A DNA stretch of 64,000 nt from Phyto melanocephala (Eukaryota > Arthropoda > Insecta > Diptera > Rhinophoridae). The first letter of the stretch is position 1, and the number at the start of each line of letters is the position of its first letter. The translations under genes were made by a program, and so were the position numbers. Location: the NCBI GenBank assembly GCA_941918925.1, contig OW799234.1, positions 83,898,497 to 83,962,496 on the forward strand, read 5' to 3'. Positions 49,441-60,349 of this stretch are shown piece after piece. The notes under the pieces are model-generated. The model searched no databases and was not told the DNA's origin. It saw only the letters and a list, made by a program, of their open reading frames with translations.

Positions 49441-51600
49441 CGTAGTAGAGTGAAATACAAATCTAAATTAAGGCGTAAATTCACCTTCCTTAAGGCCTAA
49501 AATATAAAGTCCTGTTAACTTTTACCGCTGGATACTTACTTACGTTGACAAAACTCATACACATTAGCATGTTATAACATGTACATTGCATGTTTGGTTT
49601 TATGTTTATTATGTTGGATACTAAAAAATGTACAACAGCCACTTGTACACGCTCGTACAAACTTTAGACATTTATGTATGTGTGTGCGTATGTCGCATAT
49701 ACATACATAAGTACATAGGTTTGCTTTTCGGTGTATGTATTTAATCTTTTGTGATTTTCTACTTATTGTTCTACAAACTTCAGCAACAACTACAAATAAC
49801 CTTGTCATAATATTGTATGTCTGCACAGATTTACTCACAATTACCAATATTTTATAAATGTGTAAAATATACGAGTATGCACACACATACATATGTATGT
49901 ACGTTTATAAAGAGAGTGGAAAGGTCTGGTTTGCCCAGACTTTAACATGTGTAGCCCTGTTTTAACATAAATGAACACAATTCCATAAACATTCATATAC
50001 ACACTTTTATCCTTATACATACTTATGTGTATAATTTATATATCATCAGCATAAACGCAAAACGGCGTAACTAAAAAACATGCCTCATTTAAGAAAGTTA
50101 TGGTTTTCTGTGCAAAATTCTGTAATAAAATTTGAAATAAAATCTTTTTTGCTTTTTTTCTTGATCTCACTTTTTTTTTTTTTGGTGGTAACGTATTTTT
50201 AAAAACACACAGAAGTTAATAAAAAAAAAATTGATTTTGTATTTTTCGCTGGGATATTTTGCGTTTTAGGTAAAGATATATGCAAATAAATAATATAATT
50301 TATACGTACGTTTGCGCATAATTACGTTTAGTTATCATATCTTCATATCATATTCTTTGTCAATCGTGTTGACATAATATAAACTTGATTCATTTTCATA
50401 TTTTCCCTGGAGTATTTTTGTGGTGACGAAGGGAGATCATTCAAGAACTACCGTTTTTTAACGGACGAATACTATTTAAACTACTGTTAGCAAGCAATTA
50501 CTTTTTATACACTCAAAATAATTTTGTTAGTACAAAATATGTACATATTTAGAGGAGGCAGAATCAAATTTTTTCTTTTAAAAATATTTTAACTTCACAA
50601 GCTTCAAAGAAATTAATTTTCTCATGCTTTATATTTCTTAGAGAAAACGCCTTTTAAGTGTAGGGCTTGCTAAAGATTTATGGCTTAAAATTTCTTTTGT
50701 GACCACAATAAATTCACGTCAATCTAGCTTTCATATTCTCAATATTATTAACTAAAAGACTTTCTCACTTTTATAAAAATAATAAAAAAAATTTGGCATC
50801 ATAATTATGGTATATTTATAAATGAAAAGAGAATTTTTTTAAATAACCCAGCAAAAGAAAACATGCTAAGTCTACAGCTATTTCAACGATAATATTAATA
50901 TTAGTCACAGTTGATTAGTTTCACTTGATACTATTTTCTCTATTTATTATATTGTTACGTTTATACCTTTTATAAACATTGGCTTATTTCCTTTTAATAT
51001 ACCTTGAGTTCTTTTATTGCAATCAAAAACAGTTGAAATTAGTTATAAAATTAAGAGCACTTTATGTATTTAAATACACTCAGATATTGTTTTTATATCA
51101 CTTTACTTATTGTTATACACCTTTATTGTCAGACTTACTTTGACACACACTTAACAAGCTCTACTGTTATCCTGATCATGTTAGCTGTGTTGTTCGGCTA
51201 TTTATTGTAACATAGTGGTGTTCGGTAACATTCGACAAAGTTCTCGTATGTACACACTAGTTCATTCGAAAACCGTTACATTTAAATTAAGACGTAATGT
51301 TAATGTTAAGTAATATGCAGGAATAATAAAAGTGCCTAAGAGTGTGCTGCACATAATAATTCACATCATGTTCGAACAACCAGCGAAATAAACTAATACA
51401 AACAAAACTACTGTAACTTTAACTATTATAACTATTATAACAACTAATATAAAATTATAACGTAAATTAAGCTATTTAAAAATAAATCTGTAACAACATC
51501 ATTTCCCTACTTCCTGGAGCGGCTCATTTTAATGCTTATGAATGGTATATGAATCCTGGATATTACGGCTGGCATTGCTAAAAAGTAAAAATTATGCAAA
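49441..51600. other. Spacer with a possible solo LTR
   Basis: 50952-51494 begins TGTTACG and ends GTAACA, with AATAAA inside, as a solo LTR might. The flanking five bases do not match (TATAT and ACATC), so the call is weak. The rest is AT-rich spacer. Confidence 0.3.
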
Positions 51601-51625
51601 TATGCATTATTATATACATATCGTT

Positions 51626-51779
51626 GGTCACAAGTAGAAAGGCCCTAACTCAATGTAATTTCTTTTGTAAAATTATAATTAAATATTTGTGTCGAGGTGT
51701 ATTTGTGTGCAATGTATTGAAATCACTAAAAAACTATAATTCGTAAAAGGTACAAGTAAGGGTCTTTCTACTTGTAACC
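51626..51779. mobile_element. 154-bp MITE with 6-bp target duplication
   Basis: Inverted ends (GGTCACAAGTAGAAAGG at the left; the complement TTTCTACTTGTAACC at the right) are flanked by ATCGTT at 51620-51625 and 51780-51785. The interior is AT-rich and has no coding capacity. Confidence 0.75.
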
Positions 51780-51964
51780 ATCGTTATGAACATACATATG
51801 TATGGCTGCTATTTTTCTTATCTATCATTTACTTCTTGTATATTTTCTGTACAAACTCATCAAAAAAAAACTCCAAATTATTTAATAAAATTCACTTTAT
51901 AACATATTAACGTTAAAAATTATATACAATAGTTTTTAATATACAAAAGTTGCCGCTCCCTTGC

Positions 51965-52864
51965 ATATGGGCATTTCCATGTCATCGTACGTGACATTTA
52001 TACTCCTATAAAGTGGAGTAATTTTTGCAAAATTAAGAGTAACTAAAACAAAATCAGATCTTTATGTTCCATTTAAAGGGTACTTTATCTAAAGAAAAAA
52101 TTTATTACATTTGAATCATTGTTTTCTAAAATATCCAGCAGAAAAAGAATATATCGTACGTGACATAAAACAGAAGTGATTTTGAGGTATATATGGAAAT
52201 ATGAAAAAATATGCTAATCTTGGAAAGTATTTTTTCTTTTTTTAATTTCTTACACTAAACCAAATATTTTTCATTTAAAATACATCATACTTAATTGAAA
52301 ACAATCTTTAAATTGTTTTATAATAAATTCAGTTTTATATCATTTGTGACATATCGTACGTGACAGATTTTTCTCTTAAAGCATTCTTAGGTAATAAAAT
52401 TTATATAATGCTAAGAAAAAAAGTTAAACACTAAATTAGGTGCTCTTGCGACTGTTCAAATACGAATAAAGGGGACAAATGATGTTTTTGTACTACGTAC
52501 GTGACATTAAAATAACATCCAAGGGAAATCAAAAAATACCGCTAATTTGACTCTATATTTTCTATTTATTTATGGATCTTGTTAATTGTTGTTGTTATCT
52601 TAATTTTAAGACATATTTACAATTACAATTTATTTTTACAATTTAGTCGCTAACAAAAATAGTTGATTGCAATTCTTTAAAATATGTCAAACAGATAATC
52701 AGATTAAACTCTTATTACTGCTCTTAAAATAATTTAATAAGCACTTAATACCTGCGCATAGTAAAATTTTAGTGTTTTTTTTTATCAATAAACTTATATT
52801 GGAAAACTTTCAAACGTTTTTATTTTTACAGCCGTGGTTGGCATATTCATGGAAATGCCCATAT
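51965..52864. mobile_element. TIR element X, copy 2
   Basis: ATATGGGCATTTCCATG and a perfect CATGGAAATGCCCATAT close 900 bp that are similar throughout to copy 1, in the same orientation. The motifs lie at 51985, 52154, 52341, 52354 and 52495. Extra A/T insertions near 52570 and 52730 explain the length difference. Confidence 0.8.
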
Positions 52865-53564
52865 GCATTATTTTACAATTATTTTGTATGCTGGATATGA
52901 CTATGGTAAAGCAGTACTGATTCAATATTGACTTTGTCAGCAGTATCACTAACCAATTAAATATATCCCAGACAATATTCTTTACTATAGACATTAAACG
53001 TGTATTTGTCATTTAAAATCTACTAGTAACGTTTGAACTATCGTCTCGGTAATTACTATAGAATAATATAGGGACATTGGAACCAGCTATTCACTTATTC
53101 GTTTAAGTAATTCTACACTTTAGAGTACTTTTTGCTTTATTAAAATAAAATATTATTTTAAAATTTAATAGTAAACTATAGTTTATTATTTAAAATATTT
53201 TTATTGTAAAAATTGTTTCCTTTTTATATTTATTATTTTAGGGTCTAAATGTTTTGTTTTTAAACATCACCAAAAAGTCACAAAAATAGTCGACAAAAGT
53301 GGGGACTGGGAAACACCTGAACTCAGGCTTTATGTACGGCCATTTAATGTAGAGTAGTTGATTATCAAAATATTATTTAAAATAATTTCTATTATTTAAA
53401 CTTTGCTGTCAATAATTCCCTATAAAAACAAAGTTTTCTACAAAATGAATCGGTTAATAATTAATAAATTAATAAAAATGTTTAACAAAAACTTTCTTGT
53501 ACAAAGAGCATTTATCAATCATCATCTACCAGAAAGAAAATTAACTCCGGTAACCAGACATGGC

Positions 53565-53819
53565 CTAAACAAATTGGCTGATACCAGTATCCTGGCATTT
53601 ATTTTCATTGACTTTTAGAAATATGGTCTTACGATATTTCGCAGTCAACATTTCAAAGTGTGTAGCAATACGTTGGCAAGGTGCACACCTGCAAGAATTT
53701 ATTTTTATTTCCAAAACATGTTTTTTATACATGACTTACCAAGTAGCTGTGAAATCGACGACCACCAAACGTATACCAGCAGTAGTTGGGCCCACCAAGT
53801 CCGTTTGGACCGACATCAT
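53565..53819 (-). pseudogene. Thioredoxin-like (Txl/TXNL1-type) two-exon relic
   Basis: On the minus strand an ATG at 53819 opens an 80-nt exon to 53740. A 51-nt GT-AG intron follows (GTAAGT donor, TTCTTGCAG acceptor, 53739-53689). A second exon from 53688 runs to an in-frame TAG at 53567-53565. The intron splits the Trp codon of the active site. The spliced 67-residue product has the thioredoxin beta strand RLVVVDFTAT, the redox motif WCAPC at residues 27-31 (the family usually has CGPC), then KTIFLKVNENKCQD. That order matches the first half of thioredoxin-like protein 1. The usual thioredoxin domain is about 105 residues. Here the cis-proline half is missing from the open frame, and a shifted frame after the stop reads LPELIFFL, which suggests a frameshift. 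Residues before the first strand also look shortened. The retained intron argues for a DNA-level duplicate rather than a processed copy. Family identity is well supported; loss of function is inferred. Confidence 0.72.
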
Positions 53820-55240
53820 AATTTTTATTTGACACGTTTTATTTTATATTTTAAATGTTTTTTATGATTAATTCATCTGGCAGCTAAAATACTCAACAAA
53901 ATGAAAAAATTCAAAATAATAAATCAGTTGATTTAATACGGTCACCTTTTTAGTTCCCCCGTTCGAAACTTTCATTAAAAATTTTTATTGATACAAAATT
54001 CTCATTAAAAAAACAATTAAAAGAAAATTCTTAAAGAAAATAAAGTTTTGAAAAATGTTTTTAAAAAAATATAGGGAATGTTTTACAGACTTTTCAAAAA
54101 AAAACAGAGATATCAGAAAATCACTTTTAAAAATATAAAAAAAAACACTATTTTTGAAAAATAATTTTTTATAAATTTTCTGTAAAAATTAAATTTATTA
54201 AAAATTCTTTTTGGTTTTTCTATAAAAAAATTCATGAAATAGGATTTAAAAACATTTTTTAAAAACCAATTATGAATATTTTAAGAAGGATATTTTATTT
54301 AAATTGTAAAAAATTTTCTTATAAAAATTTAGCAAAAGGTGGGTGTAGAATTCCATTTAAAAAGAGTTTTTAAAAAAAATTCTTTATAAGAAAAAAACTC
54401 ATGTAATAATTTTATCGAAATGGAATCCTTCGCAAATAAAATTATAAAAAATTTTCAACAAAAATCATTTAAAAAAACTTGTTGATATAAAAAGACTTGC
54501 AACAAACAATTTATGAAAAATTTGCGGAAAAAAGAAATGGTCTTATCGCTACCACTAAATCTACATTTTTGCTCGAGTTTATTTTACTACAAATTGTATT
54601 TTAACTATAATCATGTCGTTTGTAGTTATTGTTTGTTTTCTTTAAGTATATAGCAGTAATTTACAGCTGAGAAATGCTATTGCCACAGTTGTTGTCTTAG
54701 CAATAGTTAATGTATTTTGCATAAATGATTATCAGCGTAAGCGGATATCCGTTTGTCATGATTTTAACGCCATCTTCTTCAACTTATTAAGACAACTAGT
54801 TACCCCATGCTGGCAACACCTGCTGCTTGTACATGTCTCTGCATGTTTGTAAGAAGGAATGAGTGTTATAATCAGATTTATATACAGTCACATAGATAGT
54901 AATACGTACCCTCAATTAAAATATTGTTTAAAATAAATTTTAGATTTCTAAGCAAAATTTCGTTTTCATTTGAAAGTACGTGCCTTTAAAACAACCACTT
55001 ACTACGCTGTTATTGTGTGTATACCCTTAAAATAAATATGGCAACACAGCTAATTATACGTACGACGTAAAAAGAAACGGTATTTTTTTTTTAATTTAAT
55101 AAAAGAATTTCTGTATTGTTCTGGACCACGCCAAATTTGTTGCTTAGCTTTTAACCATTTGTAAAATAAAATATATTTTTATCGAAAATGAGTAGAAAAT
55201 CAAAGGATATTTCTATTAAATGCTAAAAAAAAACACTTAA
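53820..55240. other. Spacer
   Basis: A/T-rich; 53950-54540 is a maze of AAAATTTT/TTTTAAAA phrases. No feature assigned. Confidence 0.5.
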
Positions 55241-55244
55241 GAAA

Positions 55245-56345
55245 AGCTGGATATTTTTTTTAATGCAATTACTAAAATTGCTGTTCCTACAAAAGCTGCA
55301 GTCCAAACAGTTCTGATATCTTTAGCAAGTCTTAAACTGGTCATTTACCCAAAATTTCCCCAAGAGTTGCCGGACTCATAAAAAGTGTTGAGAGTAAAAA
55401 CCCTAAAACTACAGCCATGTAAGTTCGTTATATTTAAATGACCACCATATCAATGAGAATTTGAAAACAGTTTGAAGAATTTTCAAAAAAAATGGATTTC
55501 ATGGCAAAGTACCAAGAAAAAAATGTTTAAGCGAAATCGACTGTACCTTGCACTACAGCATGTAGGCAAACCAAACGAAGAACTGTAGCCGAAAAATGCC
55601 ATACCAACTGTGAAACATGGCTGTGGTTCAGTCATGTATCAGGGCTGTATGACGGCGAATAAAATTAGTGAATAGCAATTTGTGGAACCAAATATGAACC
55701 GTTTTGCTTATTAAAATATTTTAAAAAGGCAGTTTAAACTAATGCGGAACCAAAATGGGTCTCAAATGCTCTTGGTATTTCCAACAACAAAATAAATAAA
55801 ATAAAAATAAATAATAATAATTACATTTATTTGGTTGTTGGGTTTAAGCTGGTTTATATGCATTTCACTGGTGCTTATGCCAGATCATCAGTAAACCTTT
55901 ACCCAAATTCTTGAAAAAGTTTAAAATTTTTATAAGTTATATTTTTAAATTCTCATTAACAAAATGAGAATTCAAAAATAAAACAAAAAACTATAAAAAA
56001 CTTTTTCAAAAACCCAACCAACAATTTTTCAATTTTAATTTATTTTATTTTTCTAATCCCTTAATCTAATCCAGCTTAAACCCAACCACCAAATAAATAT
56101 AATTGAAAAATTATGGGAGCATATCCTAAATAATTTAGTAAATTAATAATAATTACTTTATAATGTACCAAAACAACTCCATTCGTCTCCCCAATCACCA
56201 GAACTTAACCAATGAAACATTTTTGTGACTAACTTAAGCGCCGCATAAGAACAACATCATATAAAAAAGAGACAAAAGCTTAAGGATGGGTCGATGCACA
56301 ATTGGAACCAAAAAAACAACATGTATTTTCTGTAAATAATCATCT
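55245..56345 (+). pseudogene. Tc1-type transposase pseudogene split by foldback DNA
   Basis: Plus-strand translation gives Tc1-clade signatures in frames broken by stops: an HTH-like opening near 55290, then HVGKPNEEL, TVKHGCGSVMYQGCM (usually KHGGGSVMVWGC), and EPNMNRFAY. After the foldback insertion at 55825-56143 comes LHSSPQSPELNQ, matching the SPDLNPIE block that holds the last catalytic acidic residue. The central DNDPKHT block is gone, probably at the insertion. It is inactive. Terminal repeats were not recognised, so the limits are approximate. Confidence 0.7.
55825..56143 (+). mobile_element. Foldback element, shortened copy
   Basis: Related to the 16865-17449 element but with most of the second arm deleted: after AATCCCTTAATC it jumps to the last 30 bp of the arm and the 45-bp tail. 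It is flanked by a 13-bp perfect direct repeat, TAATAATAATTAC, at 55812-55824 and 56144-56156. It lies inside the Tc1 pseudogene. Confidence 0.8.
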
Positions 56346-56898
56346 GAAGGCAGTAGTTGAGGCAACAGGAGGCCTAACTAAATAATTTAAGTTCATTAAA
56401 TAATCATTTTAGTAAAATTTTATTTTGGGGTACGTATGATTATATGTGTTGTGAATATTATTTTTGTTTTTGTGTTTTTATTTTTTATATTGCAGAATTT
56501 TTGTATTTAATATTTTAATTTTTTATTTGGTTTACTTTTATGGCATTTTTTTTTATACCGCAAATTTTCAGCGGAACACACAATTCACAAGGGGTACGTC
56601 TTATTATCTGTGTGACTGTGCATACGTTTGTACAATTTTAAATTCTATTAAGGGAATATTTTTAGTTCCGTTTACTATTATTTCTTTTAAGGACCAATAA
56701 AATTGATTGTGGAAAGCACTTGCTTATGATAATTAAACTAAATTATTCTATTAAAAAATCTATTAAATTTGTGTGTAAGTTTCATTAATAATATGACTTC
56801 ATTAACAACATTAGTCTTGACAGTTCATGTTTGGCAGTCGTGAAGTAGAAACGTGACAAATTTATTATGGTAAATCAACTTGTTTTAATTGTTAAAAC

Positions 56899-57264
56899 AT
56901 GACGATGAGAAAGTTACGTAAAATTTTTGGGAGAAACAAAGTGCCAACAAGACGGACTATTTATCGTGTAGTGAATGATTTCGAAGAAAGAGGGACTGTA
57001 GCTGATAGGCCCAAGCATGGACCACATAGTACTGAAAGATCGGCTGAAAACATTATTGCTGTTCAAAACAGTGTTCAAAACAATTTATCAATCTCAATTC
57101 GAAGCCGTGCTCAGGAGCTTAGTCTTCTAACAACAATTTTGATCACAATTTTGCACAAAGATTTGCATTTGTGTGAGAATGTAATGAAAAAAGTGCTCAT
57201 AAGTACTCGCATTTGTGAGGCTAACAGAGGCGGACATTTATCTGATATTGTATTCCATACATAA
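56899..57264 (+). CDS. HTH-only, internally deleted mariner transposase ORF
   Basis: An uninterrupted 121-residue frame from ATG. Residues 1-90 match the paired-type DNA-binding half of mariner transposases: MRKLRKIFGRNKVPTRRTIYR, then ERGTVADRPKHG, ENIIAVQNSV, and a second helix block ending ILHKDLHL. At about residue 93 it jumps straight to the C-terminal tail, ENVMKK...CEANRGGHLSDIVFHT, followed by TAA. The entire DDE catalytic centre, roughly 200 residues, is missing, yet the frame is maintained across the junction. The product could bind transposon ends but not cut. A polyadenylation-like AATAAA follows. CCTTTCCGGTGGATACCC at 57353-57370 may be the 3-prime terminal repeat; its 5-prime partner was not found. 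Whether it is expressed is unknown. Confidence 0.7.
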   Translation: MTMRKLRKIFGRNKVPTRRTIYRVVNDFEERGTVADRPKHGPHSTERSAENIIAVQNSVQNNLSISIRSRAQELSLLTTILITILHKDLHLCENVMKKVLISTRICEANRGGHLSDIVFHT

Positions 57265-57370
57265 TTGCCGACATTAAATAAAACATTTATCAATAAAAGA
57301 TCCCCATTCTCTTTCGTTTAATTAAAAATTATAAACAAACAAAGTAGTATACCTTTCCGGTGGATACCCT

Positions 57371-58295
57371 GTACATACGTTCGATATGTATTCCTCCACA
57401 ATAACAATAGATTGTCCCACTACGGTTGACAGTCATTAATAGTACTACGATTAAAGAAATGGCACCGACCAATAAATATTGTGTGTGTTTTTTTTTTTTT
57501 TTTGCTTATAATACTGCCACTGGAAGTTGTTGTTACAACTATTACTATTGCCTTATCCTTAGTTAGTCAAAGAGTCAATCAACTAGGTAATTATATGCAT
57601 TCAAATTGTATTTATCTATTTAAGTAGACCTTATCAGTAGTAAAATGTAATGTATTTTTCTTATTATTTAAAATTTAATTTTAAACTGCTGAAGCTTAAA
57701 TACTGCTATATATACTTATGTATGTATCTAAGCAAATCAAATGAAATATTTTAAAAATACTCAATAAAATTTTAATTAATTTTCGCAATTAAATTGAAAA
57801 TTTTAATTTCCCAATTAAATTTTATATGTCATAGTAAATTGATTATTTAAAATTTTTACTAATAATTCTAAAATGGAATTTTTTTAAATATTCATTTAGC
57901 ACTTATAGCTGATAGTGTTATTGAAATATAAAAATTAAATAAAACTAAATAGACTGTTGGGAAATTTGAATGCAAAACATTTTAATTGAATTAAAATTAA
58001 AACTAAAAATAACTCTTGTTGTTTGCATGTATTTAGACAAGATTCTAATATTTAAATCAATTAAGGAAGTTGTTTTTTAATTTAATATTTTGTAGTTATA
58101 ATAGAAAAATATATTTGAAGTAGAAGTAGATATAGATAACTGTGTTATAAAAGATTTTACAGATGTGTGCAGTCATTATAAGCACCACCTGGTTGCTACG
58201 GTTTCCGAATAATTCCTAAAACAGTTTTTTCATATATATCCGATTTTTTTAAACCGCGTTTTTTTAGTTTGTTGCTTTTTGAAATATTCGCAAAA
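57371..58295. other. Spacer
   Basis: AT-rich sequence with no recognised feature. Confidence 0.5.
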
Positions 58296-59045
58296 GTGCA
58301 CAGATAAAACAGTATCGGCTGTGAGTGCCAAACTTTCTGCCAAATTAAATTAAATTTTAAGGGCCGATGTTGATTTTGAATAAAACACAAATTTTTTAGG
58401 AAATTATTATAATCCAATTACGTATGAAACAAAATATCGGCCAAATGGCCTCCATTCGATGGTCCAAATTTTCAATGACAATGTTGTTGTTTAATTGTTG
58501 GGCACAATGCTGAGTCGAGGTTGACTGCTCTTTTGTCATACTAACGCGAAAAACAGCAATGTTTTCCGTTCAATGAAATAAGTAGTCATTCGCAGATGTT
58601 TTCACATTTCATACAGACCTGTTTTGCTGAAATTTGCATATTTTTTACAATCCTTCCAATTATGAACGAATTTGAACAACATAAGCGAACAACAGAATCA
58701 CGAAGTGCACAAAATGCATTTTGATTTGAACGCTCATTTTAATAAAAAAACCTGAATAACTTTAACGCGGTGCTCGGTTATGTATCTTTCCATGATTCAA
58801 ATTGAGTTAGTCCGAAATTGAGAAATATCAAATTAAATGCCGAAAAAACTTTAGGTTTAGGTGTGGTTCACATTCAACATCGGCCTTTAAAATTTAACCA
58901 CCCTTTATCTACAAAATTTCGTTTCGGATTATAAATATGTAGTCAGTAAAAAATTATGATTCTTTTAATATCAATTTTATAACCACAACGAAAACTTCGA
59001 TCACAAGAACTATTGCATTCGATTGGTATTGAATTTAGTTGTCTG
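58296..59045. repeat. Interspersed repeat H, copy 2 (interrupted)
   Basis: AAAACAGTATCGGCTGTGAG, then the family-C mariner derivative (58341-58909), then AAATTTCGTTTCGGATTATAA and TTCGATCACAAGAACT. It has the same order as the 49.2-kb copy. Confidence 0.65.
58341..58909 (-). mobile_element. Mariner deletion derivative, family C copy 4
   Basis: The 3-prime end ATTTAACCACCCTTTA is present. The 5-prime terminal repeat is worn (starts at TTTTAAGGGCCGATG). It interrupts a repeat that is contiguous at 49.2 kb, so it is a later insertion there. Confidence 0.7.
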
Positions 59046-59213
59046 TTTCGTCTGTATAATTATTCGACAATATTCAATAGTTTGGTTTGCCTTAATCCAC
59101 ATGTCCTTGTCTATATAAACAACTTTTGATTTACAATTTTTTAAGCTCTCTTAAGTAATTACTGTCGTCACTAATACACTAGATAATATTGCATGTTTTC
59201 CTTCATAGTGTGG

Positions 59214-60217
59214 TGCAGAGTGCATTTTGGTTTTATACCCCAAAAAGTATATATTTTCTGAAAGTTTATGAATAGGGGAGTTGATTGAGCACTGTTTGTC
59301 TATTCATGTGTAAGTTTAAATCAACTTTTACAAGCTCTCACATATTGCATAGACCCGTGTGTGGTATTAGTCTTCTTTTTTTAATTTTCAAAAATTAATT
59401 GGTATTAAAATTTAGCACAACGCCTTTAACTTTTTTTCTCGTATTTTCTCCACAAAACTTAACATTATTTAGAAAAATTTATCAATACGTTTGTTATTAT
59501 TTGTAAATATTATATATCATTAGGGATACTCGTAAAAAGTTTGGACGGATCGGTTACTTATCCCCAAAGTTATAGGAAAAAAATTTTTGGAAAAATAGAA
59601 ATTTTTTTTTCTTTTTTTTAATTTTTAAACGCGCTAGTGACAACAAATTTTAGTTTGAATCGTTGAAATTGTATGCTTAAAAAAATCAGTTTGAAAACAA
59701 GTTAGATATAAGCATAAAAATGCAACTACTTTGGTGTTTTTCCTGAAAATTTACAATCGAAAATCATTTCTTTCAGCTTCTAAGCAACTTGGATTATAGA
59801 TATAAGAATTCGATAAATAATGCCCTTGACTAGCAAAATACACACTAATAAAAAGTTTAAAATCAATGGAGGCCGCCACTCAAAAATGGCGTTCAATAAA
59901 CTAATACATGACTAATATTTAGTATTTACAAATAAACCCCTTCAAGTCTTTCCCCTTCAATAAAATATAGTTAATTACAAGGAACTGTTATACTCGGGAT
60001 GGCGTCCGAAACAAAATGTCGGATAATATTTTTTTCTTAACCCTAATGACACGGGAATCAAATGAAAGTGCTTAACAAGTAGCATACAGAAAACTTATTT
60101 AAAAGTGGCGCATTATGTTAAATCTGGAATCTAGACTATGCTATGATTTTACCAATGTACATGATGGTTAAATATATTATCAGATTCGGCACTGCCAAAT
60201 ATGGCACTCTTAACACG
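59214..60217 (+). mobile_element. Family A, long diverged copy
   Basis: The body phrase AAAGTATATATTTTCTGAAAG, then TTTATGAATAGGGGAGTTG, lies near 59245. The terminal hairpin GATTCGGCACTGCCAAATATGGCACTCTTAA lies at 60183-60213. The middle shares the GCCATC/CAAAAATGGCG phrases with the 11.6-13.1 kb copy. Confidence 0.6.
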
Positions 60218-60349
60218 GTTAACACTGTTAATGTATGAAAGAGTTTATTTTATGATTTGATTTTATTTTAAAGATTATTTTTTTATAATTCTTCTCAACT
60301 ATGAATCAAAAAGCATTTTTTTTTCATATTAAAACAACATAATATAAAA

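Noticed and set aside
50952..51494. Solo LTR (TGTTACG...GTAACA)
   Set aside because: Kept only as a weak remark: no matching target duplication and no second copy with the same limits.
53608..53867. Plus-strand open frames of 69-74 residues
   Set aside because: They are shadows of the minus-strand thioredoxin-like exons.
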